From Niveibacterium sp. SC-1 (lineage in GTDB: Bacteria; Pseudomonadota; Gammaproteobacteria; Burkholderiales; Rhodocyclaceae): a stretch of DNA of 64,000 bases. The notes under the pieces were generated by a model. The model was not told where the DNA came from. It ran no database searches and saw only the letters and a program-made list of their open reading frames with translations. A program made the position numbers and the translations under genes. Below are positions 39,398 through 46,868 of the stretch, one piece after another. The stretch covers positions 1,302,001 to 1,366,000 of the forward strand of contig NZ_CP151275.1 of the NCBI RefSeq assembly GCF_038235435.1, written 5' to 3'. Each line of letters opens with the position of its first letter. Positions within the stretch are counted from its first letter, which is position 1.

Positions 39398-40558
39398 ATG
39401 TTCTTCACCCTGCGGCTGATCCTTCGCAATGCCTTGCGCCACCGGCTGCGCACCGCGCTGACCGTACTCGGCATGGTGGTGGCGGTGCTCGCCTTCGGCT
39501 TGCTGCGCACCTTCGTCGACGCCTGGTACAGCGGCGCCAACGCGGCGGCGGCCAATCGCATCGTCAGCCGCAACGCGGTGTCGCTCACCTTCTCGTTGCC
39601 GATGTCGTACCGCGAGCGGATCCGCGCCGTGCCGGGCGTCAAGCAGGTGAGCTGGGCGAACTGGTTCGGGGGCGTCTACAAGGAGCCGAAGAACTTCTTC
39701 GCGCAGTTCGCGATCGACCCGCGCACGTACTTGGAGGTCTATCCGGAACTGCTGCTCACCGAAGACGAGCGCGCCAACTTCTTTCGCGATCGCAAGTCCT
39801 GCATCGTCGGCGAGAAGCTCGCGCGCCGTTTTGGCTGGCAGGTGGGAGACACGATCACGCTCAGGGGCGCGATCTACTCGGGCGACTGGGATTTCGTGAT
39901 CCGCGGCATCTACCGCGGCGCGACCCAGAGCACCGACGAGAGCACGATGTTCTTCCACTACGACTATCTCAACGAGACGCTGCAACGGCGTTCCAAGCGC
40001 TGGGGCAACCAGGTGGGCGTCTTCATCGCCGAGGTGGAACAGGCCGACAACGTCGCGCAGGTCGCGCTGGATATCGACGCGCAGTTCCGCAACTCGGCCG
40101 CGGAGACGCTCACCGAGACCGAGCGCGCCTTCCAGCTCTCCTTCGTGGCCATGAGCGAGGCCATCATCCAGGCGATCCGTCTCGTCTCCTACGTCGTCGT
40201 GGTGATCATCATGGCGGTGATGGCCAACACCATGGCAATGACGGTGCGCGAGCGCACCTCGGAATACGCCACGCTCAAGGCGCTCGGCTTCCGGCCGCTC
40301 TATGTGGCTGGCCTCATCCTGGGGGAGTCGCTACTGATCGCGCTGGCGGGTGGCGCACTCGGCATCGTGCTCACCCAGCCGGCGGCGCGCGCGTTGGGCG
40401 CGAGCCTGGGTAACTTCCTGCCAGGGCTGGTCGTGTCGCACGAGACGCTCGGCCTTCAATGGATCGCGGCCGCGCTGGTCGGCCTGGTTGCGGCGCTCGC
40501 GCCGATGCGGCGGGCCTCGCGCCTGCGCATCGTCGAAGCGCTGCGAGCCTACGCATAG
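39398..40558 (+). CDS. FtsX/MacB-like ABC permease (first)
   Basis: 386-residue inner-membrane permease: one N-terminal helix (LRLILRNALRHRLRTALTVLGMVVAVLAFGLL), a large periplasmic MacB-PCD-like domain (about residues 45-250) and three C-terminal helices with VRERTSEYATLKALGFRPLYVAGLILGESLLIALAGG. The start MFFTLRL is chosen by alignment with the N-terminal helix; the upstream 39 codons are arginine-rich and unlikely. It needs an ATPase, which is not adjacent. It pairs with the next gene, 11 bp downstream. Confidence 0.9.
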   Translation: MFFTLRLILRNALRHRLRTALTVLGMVVAVLAFGLLRTFVDAWYSGANAAAANRIVSRNAVSLTFSLPMSYRERIRAVPGVKQVSWANWFGGVYKEPKNFFAQFAIDPRTYLEVYPELLLTEDERANFFRDRKSCIVGEKLARRFGWQVGDTITLRGAIYSGDWDFVIRGIYRGATQSTDESTMFFHYDYLNETLQRRSKRWGNQVGVFIAEVEQADNVAQVALDIDAQFRNSAAETLTETERAFQLSFVAMSEAIIQAIRLVSYVVVVIIMAVMANTMAMTVRERTSEYATLKALGFRPLYVAGLILGESLLIALAGGALGIVLTQPAARALGASLGNFLPGLVVSHETLGLQWIAAALVGLVAALAPMRRASRLRIVEALRAYA

Positions 40559-40569
40559 GCGTCCGGACC

Positions 40570-41739
40570 ATGGCTCGCGTCCCGCTCATGTACTCGCTGC
40601 GCAACCTCTGGACGCGCCGGCTCACGACCCTGCTCACCGCGGGCGGCATGGCGCTGGTGGTCTTTGTCTATGCCGCCGTGCGCATGCTCGATGCCGGCCT
40701 CAAGGAGACCCTGGTCGACACCGGCAGCGTGGATAACGCCGTGGTGATCCGCAAGGGCTCGGGCACCGAGATCCAGAGCATCGTCTCGCGCGAGCAGGCG
40801 GCGACGGTGGAAAGCCTGCCGCAGGTGGCCATGGGCCCGGGGGCTTCGCCCCTGATCTCCAAGGAGACCGTGGTGCTGATCGCGCTCACCAAGCGCGGCG
40901 TCGACAAGCCGACCAACGTGGTGATCCGCGGCGTCGGCCCCTTCGGCATGCAGCTGCGGCCGCAGGTACATCTGGTGGCTGGGCGCATGTTCCGGCCGGG
41001 CAGCGCGGAGGTGATCGCCGCCGCCAACGTGGCCGACCGTTTCCAGGGTGTCGGGCTGGGGCAGCCGGTGCGTTTCGGCGGCCGCGACTGGACCATCGTC
41101 GGCCTCTTCGATGCGGGCAACACGGCTTTCGACTCGGAGCTGTGGGGCGATGTCGACCAACTGATGCAGGCCTTTCGCCGCGGCGCTTTTTCCTCGTTGG
41201 TCTTCCGGCTCACCACGCGTGACGACTTCGAGGCCGCGCACACACGGCTCGACGAGGATCCCCGCCTGGGCCTGGAGGCCAAGCGCGAACGACAGTTCTA
41301 CGCCGACCAGTCCGAGGCGCTGTCGAAGTTCATCAACATCCTGGGTGTGACCCTCTCGGCGATCTTTTCGATCGGCGCGGTGATCGGCGCGATGATCACC
41401 ATGTACTCCGCGGTCGCCACCCGCACGGCAGAGATCGGCACCTTGCGCGCACTTGGCTTTCGTCGCGCCAATGTGATGCTGGCCTTCCTCGCGGAGTCGC
41501 TCTTCCTCGCGCTGCTCGGGGGCGTCGTGGGGCTGGCGCTGGCCTCTGGCATGCAGTGGGTCTCGCTGACCACCACCAACTTCCAGACCTTCGCCGAGCT
41601 GGCTTTCAGCTTCCGGCTCACGCCCGGCATTGTCGGCGAGACCCTGGCGTTTTCGCTCGCGATGGGCCTGATCGGCGGCTTCCTGCCGGCCGTGCGCGCG
41701 GGGCGACTCAAGATCGTGGAAGCCCTGCGCGAAGGCTGA
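40570..41739 (+). CDS. FtsX/MacB-like ABC permease (second)
   Basis: 389-residue permease with the same architecture as the preceding gene: N-terminal helix (RRLTTLLTAGGMALVVFVYAAV), periplasmic domain, and three C-terminal helices with VATRTAEIGTLRALGFRRANVMLAFLAESLFLALLGG. The two permeases would form a heterodimer. The adaptor and ATPase genes of this kind of exporter lie at 10.6-12.5 kb. Nine bp before the MerR-type regulator, so all three may be co-transcribed. Confidence 0.9.
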   Translation: MARVPLMYSLRNLWTRRLTTLLTAGGMALVVFVYAAVRMLDAGLKETLVDTGSVDNAVVIRKGSGTEIQSIVSREQAATVESLPQVAMGPGASPLISKETVVLIALTKRGVDKPTNVVIRGVGPFGMQLRPQVHLVAGRMFRPGSAEVIAAANVADRFQGVGLGQPVRFGGRDWTIVGLFDAGNTAFDSELWGDVDQLMQAFRRGAFSSLVFRLTTRDDFEAAHTRLDEDPRLGLEAKRERQFYADQSEALSKFINILGVTLSAIFSIGAVIGAMITMYSAVATRTAEIGTLRALGFRRANVMLAFLAESLFLALLGGVVGLALASGMQWVSLTTTNFQTFAELAFSFRLTPGIVGETLAFSLAMGLIGGFLPAVRAGRLKIVEALREG

Positions 41740-41748
41740 GGAGGCGAC

Positions 41749-42138
41749 ATGCTGATTGGCGAACTGGCCCGGGCGACGGGCCTCTCCCGCGACACCATCC
41801 GCTTCTACCAGCGCATCGGCCTGATGCCCGCGCCGGTACGCAGCGGCGCCTATGCCCGCTACGGCGCGCCGGCAATGCAACGCCTTGCGCGCATCCAGCG
41901 CCTCAAGCGGGCGGGCTTCCTGCTGGAGGAAATCCGCGCGCTGCTCGACCCGCGACAAGCCGCCTCCGCCTGCGAGGCCCTGCCGCAGCGCCTGGACCAG
42001 CGCTTGCAGGCACTGGATGCGCAGATCGCCGAATTGCAGGCCGTACGTGCGGAGGTCGCACTGGTGCGCGGGGCTTGCTCGGGTTGCTGCGCCAGTGTCG
42101 CGGGGCTGCCCGGCTGCCTGCCCGACGGCGCCGCCTAG
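41749..42138 (+). CDS. MerR family metal-responsive regulator (ZntR/CadR/PbrR-like)
   Basis: 129 residues. The winged helix-turn-helix is IGELARATGLSRDTIRFYQRIGLMPAPVRSGAYARYG, followed by the dimerisation coiled coil. The metal-site cysteines are Cys75, Cys110, Cys113, Cys114 and Cys123, in the positions used by heavy-metal MerR proteins (Zn, Cd, Pb or Hg). A dyad like the E. coli zntA operator lies in the promoter of the convergent MerF-like gene. It overlaps that gene by 4 bp. Confidence 0.88.
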   Translation: MLIGELARATGLSRDTIRFYQRIGLMPAPVRSGAYARYGAPAMQRLARIQRLKRAGFLLEEIRALLDPRQAASACEALPQRLDQRLQALDAQIAELQAVRAEVALVRGACSGCCASVAGLPGCLPDGAA

Positions 42139-42401
42139 GGCGCATCCGGCGACCCGGGACTGCGCGCGCAATCAAGCGAACAGGCAGGCGGGCGTCGCAA
42201 ACGCCGGAGGATCCAGATCAGCAGCACCAGGGCGAGCAGGCCGGCGACTAGGCCAGCGAGTAGCGATTCGGCGTGCAGGGCCAGGAGCGCCAGCAGCGTC
42301 GAGCCACTCAAGGCTGCGAGCAGCGGCAGGGCACAACAGGCAAGACAGGCGAGGGCGACAGCGAGAAGGCTGCGCAGCGGGGAAAAGACGGGGAAAGGCA
42401 T
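42135..42401 (-). CDS. Small two-helix membrane protein, MerF-like
   Basis: 88 residues with two transmembrane helices (about residues 12-32 and 47-66). A cysteine cluster sits in the first (CLACCALPLL, Cys19, 22, 23) and a Cys pair follows the second (PPACSLDC, Cys74 and Cys78). This is the topology and cysteine layout of MerF mercury transporters, though sequence similarity is otherwise weak. It is convergent with the MerR gene, and its promoter carries a MerR-type operator. Role in heavy-metal transport or binding is inferred. Confidence 0.6.
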   Translation of the reverse strand: MPFPVFSPLRSLLAVALACLACCALPLLAALSGSTLLALLALHAESLLAGLVAGLLALVLLIWILRRLRRPPACSLDCARSPGSPDAP

Positions 42402-42427
42402 GAGGGGCTCCTCGGATCGGGAGCCCC

Positions 42428-42459
42428 AGCTTGCGGTGTGGAGTCGACTCCAGGGTCAA
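42428..42459 (-). promoter_or_regulatory. MerR-type (ZntR/PbrR-like) operator-promoter of the MerF-like gene
   Basis: On the minus strand TTGACC (42459-42454), then a 20-bp spacer containing the perfect dyad TGGAGTCGACTCCA (42452-42439), then CAAGCT as a weak -10. This copies the E. coli zntA promoter, whose TTGACT-CTGGAGTCGACTCCAG dyad lies in a 20-bp spacer. Long spacers with such a dyad are the hallmark of MerR-family activation. Confidence 0.85.
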
Positions 42460-42484
42460 GCGCCTGGAGCGGGTTCCATGCGGA

Positions 42485-43063
42485 TCAGTTGTGCTGGCGG
42501 TCGTGCTTCTGGCGGAAGATCCGGCCGGACTGGTGATTCTCGGCGAGCTGGACGCGCTCGGATTCGCGGGCGCCCATGTGGCCGTCGCTACCGGCGCGCG
42601 CCTCGCGACGGTCGACATGCGCCTGGCCGCGCTCCGTGCGTGCCGCCTCGTGCGTGGTCAGCTCGCCCGACTTCAGGCCCTGGTCGATGCGGGCCTGCTG
42701 GTTCGCGTTGCGTTGCACGGCAGCCTGCATGCGCTGGCTGGAGGCCGAGTTCGGATCGCCGCGCTGGGCGTCGTGCTTTTCGCGGTAGATGTCCTGGCTC
42801 ACCTTGTTCTGAGCGGCGTCGATGCGCTGGGCCTCGGCGCTGCTGACGCTGCCGTTGCGCATGGCCTTGGCTTCCATGTGCGAGACCTGGGACTCTTCCT
42901 TTTCGAGCTTGCTGGCCTCGCGGGTATTGAGCGCGCCGGACTGCAGACCGGCTTCGATGCGGTCCTGCTGCTTGACGTCGCGCGAGACGGCTTGTTCCTG
43001 CGCGAAGGCGCTGCTGGCAAGGGCGCCGAGGGCGATGGTGAGGATGAGGCGATTGGCGAGCAT
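42485..43063 (-). CDS. Secreted protein with two tandem 68-residue repeats
   Basis: 192 residues with a signal peptide (cleavage after SAFA, residue about 21). Residues 33-100 and 123-190 are repeats: DRIEAGLQSGALNTREASKLEKEES versus ARIDQGLKSGELTTHEAARTERGQA, ending in IYREKHDAQ versus IFRQKHDRQ. Both are very hydrophilic and probably helical. Similar short proteins are widespread in Betaproteobacteria without assigned function. ATG 43063 has GGAG six bases upstream; a start at 43075 is possible. Confidence 0.78.
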   Translation of the reverse strand: MLANRLILTIALGALASSAFAQEQAVSRDVKQQDRIEAGLQSGALNTREASKLEKEESQVSHMEAKAMRNGSVSSAEAQRIDAAQNKVSQDIYREKHDAQRGDPNSASSQRMQAAVQRNANQQARIDQGLKSGELTTHEAARTERGQAHVDRREARAGSDGHMGARESERVQLAENHQSGRIFRQKHDRQHN

Positions 43064-43252
43064 GCGAGTCTCCATTGTCCGGCTGTTCGTATCGGGAGGC
43101 GGCCCCGTGAGGGCCGCGGGCTGTCCTGCTGTGATGCGCAGAATGCCCCTCGCATGGTCGGAAAGTGCTTCGGTCAATCGCAGACTTGCAAGCGTTTGTG
43201 TGCGGGCCGTGGAGAATGAAATGTTTGGTGACGCTTGGGCTTCGGATGACGT

Positions 43253-44080
43253 TCAGATTTCGAGATTGTCGATGAGGCGGGTGCCACCCAGCCGTGCTGC
43301 GGCGAGCACGATCAGCGCTTGTTCATCGGCTTCGGGCTCCTGCAGGTCGCTGCGCCTGCGCACCGAGACGTAGTCGGGCTTCCAGCCGGCGTCGCGCAAC
43401 TGGCTGATGGCAGCTTGCTCCAGCAGGTCGAAGTCGCGGGCGCCCTCGCGCACGGCCTGGGCCACGCGTGTGAGTTCCCGATACAGGCGAGGGGCCTCCC
43501 GGCGCTCGGTCTCGCTCAGGTAGCCGTTGCGCGAAGACAGAGCCAGACCGTCGTCGGCACGGACGGTGTCGCAGCCGAAGATCTCGATCGGCAGGGCGAG
43601 CTGTCGCACCATGTTGCGGATCACCATGAGCTGCTGGTAGTCCTTCTTCCCGAAGAGTGCGGCCTGCGGTTGCACGATGTTGAAGAGCTTGGTGACCACC
43701 GTGGCCATGCCGCGGAAGTGGCCGGGGCGCGATTCGCCCTCCAGCGTCTGCTCGTGCAGGGCTGAGGGCTGGATCAGGTAGCTCTGCGGCTCGGGATAGA
43801 GTTCGGCCTCGTCGGGTGCGAAGAGGTGATCGACGCCGGCGGCGGCCAGGCGTTCGCAATCGGCCTCGAAGGTTCGCGGATAGCGGTCGAAATCCTCGCC
43901 CGCGCCGAACTGCAGGCGATTGACGAAGATGCTCGCGACCACGACGTTGCCGTGCTGGCGGGCGGCCTTCATCAGGCTGACGTGGCCCTCGTGCAGGTTG
44001 CCCATGGTGGGCGCGAAGGCGACGCGACCGGCCGAAGCGAGGGCGGCGCGCAGTCCGGAAACGGTGGGATGGATCTGCAT
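43253..44080 (-). CDS. panC: Pantothenate synthetase
   Basis: Joins pantoate and beta-alanine with ATP to make pantothenate, the precursor of coenzyme A. 275 residues, typical. The adenylylate-site motif is [16 protein letters not shown] (HxGH), and [19 protein letters not shown] and [15 protein letters not shown] are conserved. panB and panD are not adjacent here. Confidence 0.97.
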   Translation of the reverse strand: MQIHPTVSGLRAALASAGRVAFAPTMGNLHEGHVSLMKAARQHGNVVVASIFVNRLQFGAGEDFDRYPRTFEADCERLAAAGVDHLFAPDEAELYPEPQSYLIQPSALHEQTLEGESRPGHFRGMATVVTKLFNIVQPQAALFGKKDYQQLMVIRNMVRQLALPIEIFGCDTVRADDGLALSSRNGYLSETERREAPRLYRELTRVAQAVREGARDFDLLEQAAISQLRDAGWKPDYVSVRRRSDLQEPEADEQALIVLAAARLGGTRLIDNLEI

Positions 44081-44106
44081 GGCGAGCTCCCTGGAATCTG
44101 TGAGAG

Positions 44107-44131
44107 CCCGCGATTAGACATCAATCGCGGG
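44107..44131 (-). terminator. Hairpin between deacylase gene and panC
   Basis: CCCGCGATT-agacatc-AATCGCGGG, a perfect 9-bp stem in the 71-bp gap between two minus-strand genes. No T-run follows on the minus strand, so it may be a weak terminator or a transcript-processing hairpin. Confidence 0.45.
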
Positions 44132-44151
44132 TCGGCTGTCCCCGGTCTGGA

Positions 44152-45105
44152 TCAGCGTGTGCGCAGCCGGCGCGAGCTGGGCTCGGCGAAGTAGAACCAC
44201 TCGCTGCCCGGTTGCGCGGCGGGGTTCGGAAAGACCACGAAGCCGTCGCGTGGTGCCCGCCATTCGGCGCCGTGCGCGCGGGTGCCGATGAGCTCGCCTG
44301 CCGTGACGCGATCAAAGCTCGTCCACTCGCGCGCCAGCCGGTCGCCCTCATGCTGCAGGTCTACGAATTCGACCAGCCGCAATACCTGCGCCTCGCCCGC
44401 GGCGGGCGGATAGTCCGGGGCCGTGAGGCCAAGGTGCTGGAGGCAGCGACGCACGGCGGCGTAGGCAACCTCCACGGCTGCCGGATCGTCGTGCTCGCCG
44501 CATTCGAGGGTGAGGCCGTATCCGCCACGGCTGCGGAAGTACTCGGTGGTGCCGATGCCGTAGCTCGGATCGGCGGCCATGCCGCTCGCGACCCTTTGCG
44601 CCACGCCGCGCGCGTAGGTGTCGAGCCAGCCTTCGACGACGCGAACCGGCCCCAGGCAGAGCGCGAGCGCTTCTTCGGCGCGTGCATGCCGGAAGGCTTC
44701 CAGCGGGCCGGCGTTGTCTTGCGGCCCCAGCATCACGAAGGGATCACCGGGCGTATGGAAAGAGTGCAGGTCGAGCAGCACCTCGTGCTGGTCGAGCAAG
44801 GGGCACAGCGCGTTGGCTACGTGGTCCTCGTAGTCCTCGGGGTGCTCACTCACCCGCAGCCGGCGATTGAGATTGCGGTCACCGGTGCGCGTGCCCTGGG
44901 CATAGGCGAGGGGATTGGTGACGGGCACGAAGGTAACCGTGCCGCGCACGAGCGCGAGATGGCCCGCGTCGAGTTCCTGCACGATGCGCTCGATCGCGCG
45001 GGTGCCGCAGACCTCGTTGCCGTGCACCGCGCCCAATACGATCAGGCGCGGCCCTGGCGTCAGGGCGCTGTAGCGATGGGATCGGATGAAGCCGGGACGA
45101 CGCAT
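44152..45105 (-). CDS. Succinylglutamate desuccinylase/aspartoacylase family deacylase
   Basis: 317-residue zinc hydrolase of the AstE/AspA family. The zinc motif is VLGAVHGNEVCG, DLHSFHTPGD provides further conserved residues, and the general base lies near TLECGEHDDPAAVEVA. It removes an acyl group from an amino acid or similar amide, but the substrate is unknown. No arginine-degradation (ast) genes are adjacent. Confidence 0.88.
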   Translation of the reverse strand: MRRPGFIRSHRYSALTPGPRLIVLGAVHGNEVCGTRAIERIVQELDAGHLALVRGTVTFVPVTNPLAYAQGTRTGDRNLNRRLRVSEHPEDYEDHVANALCPLLDQHEVLLDLHSFHTPGDPFVMLGPQDNAGPLEAFRHARAEEALALCLGPVRVVEGWLDTYARGVAQRVASGMAADPSYGIGTTEYFRSRGGYGLTLECGEHDDPAAVEVAYAAVRRCLQHLGLTAPDYPPAAGEAQVLRLVEFVDLQHEGDRLAREWTSFDRVTAGELIGTRAHGAEWRAPRDGFVVFPNPAAQPGSEWFYFAEPSSRRLRTR

Positions 45106-45248
45106 GTTCGACGCCTCATCATGGGTGTGCGGGAAGGCTGCCGCCGCGGCGACTGCGAAGCAATCAGCGGCTTATGTCGCGGGCCAGGCTGGGGACTCAT
45201 CGATGACCCCGGGCGTCGGCTTTGCCGCAATGGCGCCAAGCGGGCGAC

Positions 45249-45524
45249 TCAGTCCGCGAACAGATGTTCCGGCCCTTCGCCGGCCTTGCGCTCATAAACG
45301 CCATCGGCGGCGCGCTTGTACTGCGTGAAGCCGGCTTTTGCGATCTGATCCGTGCTGGGGCCGCTCATGCCGGTCAGTGCGGCGCCACAGATTTCACGAT
45401 GTACCGGCCGGGTGCAGTAGGGGCATTGCTTCAGGGCCAGCTCGGAGAGCTTCTGCACCTGGTCGAAATGCCCCCCGCATTGCAGGCACTCGCCACTGTC
45501 GGGCGCGTACTGGTAAGTCGGCAT
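45249..45524 (-). CDS. FmdB-like zinc-ribbon protein
   Basis: 91 residues. MPTYQYAPDSGECLQCGGHFDQVQKLSELALKQCPYC is a zinc ribbon of the FmdB/CxxC-CxxC type (Cys in CLQC and CPYC). Members are often called putative regulators; their function is not established. Lies 14 bp upstream of a minus-strand dksA, in the order dksA then this gene in the direction of transcription. Possibly one operon. Confidence 0.8.
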   Translation of the reverse strand: MPTYQYAPDSGECLQCGGHFDQVQKLSELALKQCPYCTRPVHREICGAALTGMSGPSTDQIAKAGFTQYKRAADGVYERKAGEGPEHLFAD

Positions 45525-45538
45525 ATGCGAAGCCGGCG

Positions 45539-45961
45539 TCAGTCGCCGTACTGGAGTTCCTTGCGCTCGTGGCGCTCCTGCGCCTCGATCGTCAGGCTGG
45601 CGGTCGGCCGCGCCAGCAGGCGCTGCAGGCCGATAGGTTCGCCGGTTTCCTGGCAGTAGCCGTAGTCGCCTTCCGTGATGCGGCGCAGCGACTCCTCGAT
45701 CTTCTTGAGCAGCTTGCGCTCGCGATCGCGGGTGCGCAGTTCCAGCGCGTATTCCTCTTCCACCGTCGCACGATCCGCGGGGTCGGCCATGACTTCGGTG
45801 CCGCGGATGTGTTCGATCGTCTGTTCCGAATTGGCGCGGATTTCCTCGCGCATGGCGATCAGACGGTGACGGAAGAATTCCAGCTGTGCCTCATTCATAT
45901 AGTCCTTCGCCGGCATGGCGAGCAGGTCTTTATCGTTGAGCACTTGTTTTGCCTTTGCCAT
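45539..45961 (-). CDS. dksA: DksA transcription factor, zinc ligands replaced
   Basis: 140-residue RNA-polymerase secondary-channel factor that works with ppGpp. A coiled coil with DPADRATVEEEYALELRTRDRERKLLKKIEESLRRI carries the Asp-x-x-Asp tip. The zinc finger is degenerate: Cys103 remains, but the other ligand positions are Thr106, Thr124 and Ala127 (YCQETGEPIG ... LTIEAQE). Such zinc-independent DksA occurs in Alpha- and Betaproteobacteria. The ATG at 45961 has GAGGAG about nine bases upstream; the longer frame to 46090 shows no conservation. Confidence 0.93.
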   Translation of the reverse strand: MAKAKQVLNDKDLLAMPAKDYMNEAQLEFFRHRLIAMREEIRANSEQTIEHIRGTEVMADPADRATVEEEYALELRTRDRERKLLKKIEESLRRITEGDYGYCQETGEPIGLQRLLARPTASLTIEAQERHERKELQYGD

Positions 45962-46111
45962 CTGCTGCAACTCCTCGCGAATTACGGCCCTTGGTGGGCG
46001 GTTAGACTGGTTTCGAGCGAATCTGTTTTCGGGTCGTGCTGGCGGCCGTGTCAACATTGCGATGCTACGCACCGGAAAACCGTGGCGCAACAGGCGGCCG
46101 CGGGAAGTGCC

Positions 46112-46747
46112 TCATCCATGGCGGACCATGTCGCCCAGCGCCAGGCGCAGGCCTAGCGCAATGAAACAGAAGCCGCAGACGTGGTCCAGCCTGCGGGCGA
46201 CGGCCGGTTTGCGTCGGAGCCAGCGGCCGATCGGTGCGGCGCCGCAAGCCAGAATCGAGAAGACGAGCGCTGCGGTCAGGGCGAAAAGCCCGCCGAGCAC
46301 GAGAATCTGAAACGACTCCGGCCAGCCGCCGGGTGTCAGGAATTGCGGCAGGAAGGCGAGGAAGAACAGGCCCACCTTCGGATTGATCGCATTGGCAATC
46401 AGGCCCCGACGCAGTTGTGCGCGGAACCCGAGCGCCGCGGCGGACTCCGCGCCAAGCGTGGGTTCTCCGCCACGCAGGGCCCGCCAGCCCAGCCAGACCA
46501 GATAGGCGCCGCCGAGGTACTGAAGGGCGGTCAGCGCTTCCGGATGGGCGCGCAGGATTGCAAAGACGCCGAGCGCCGCGAGCAGGGTGTGATTGAGACA
46601 GCCGGCCGCACAGCCAATCGCGAAACCCAGGGCTTCGTTGCGCCCGCGGGCGAGCCCGAGGCTCAGGACAGCAAGGTTGTCGGGACCCGGCGCGATGGCC
46701 AGGAGCAGTGCGGCGGGCAGGAAGAGCAGGAGTTGTGACGCGCCCAT
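46112..46747 (-). CDS. LysE family amino-acid exporter
   Basis: 211-residue inner-membrane exporter with six hydrophobic segments. The family signature is near the N terminus (LLLAIAPGPDNLAVLSLGLARGR), followed by QYLGGAYLVWLGWRALRGG and NPKVGLFFLAFLPQF. ATG 46747 is chosen by family alignment; upstream codons to 46915 overlap the end of the next gene and look unlike a signal. Substrate unknown. Confidence 0.88.
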   Translation of the reverse strand: MGASQLLLFLPAALLLAIAPGPDNLAVLSLGLARGRNEALGFAIGCAAGCLNHTLLAALGVFAILRAHPEALTALQYLGGAYLVWLGWRALRGGEPTLGAESAAALGFRAQLRRGLIANAINPKVGLFFLAFLPQFLTPGGWPESFQILVLGGLFALTAALVFSILACGAAPIGRWLRRKPAVARRLDHVCGFCFIALGLRLALGDMVRHG

Positions 46748-46868
46748 GGAGGTGGCGGAGGACTGCGAAGTCCAGCACTTTACGCCGGCAAGCTTACAAC
46801 TTGGCGGAGGCGGCGTAGGAATTCGCCGCGTCCCGTCGAAAGAGGGGGCCGCCTCCCGCCGCCTGCCC

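Noticed and set aside
46026..46054. TTGACA on the minus strand as a possible dksA promoter
   Set aside because: The matching -10 position reads CGAAAA, too weak to claim a promoter.
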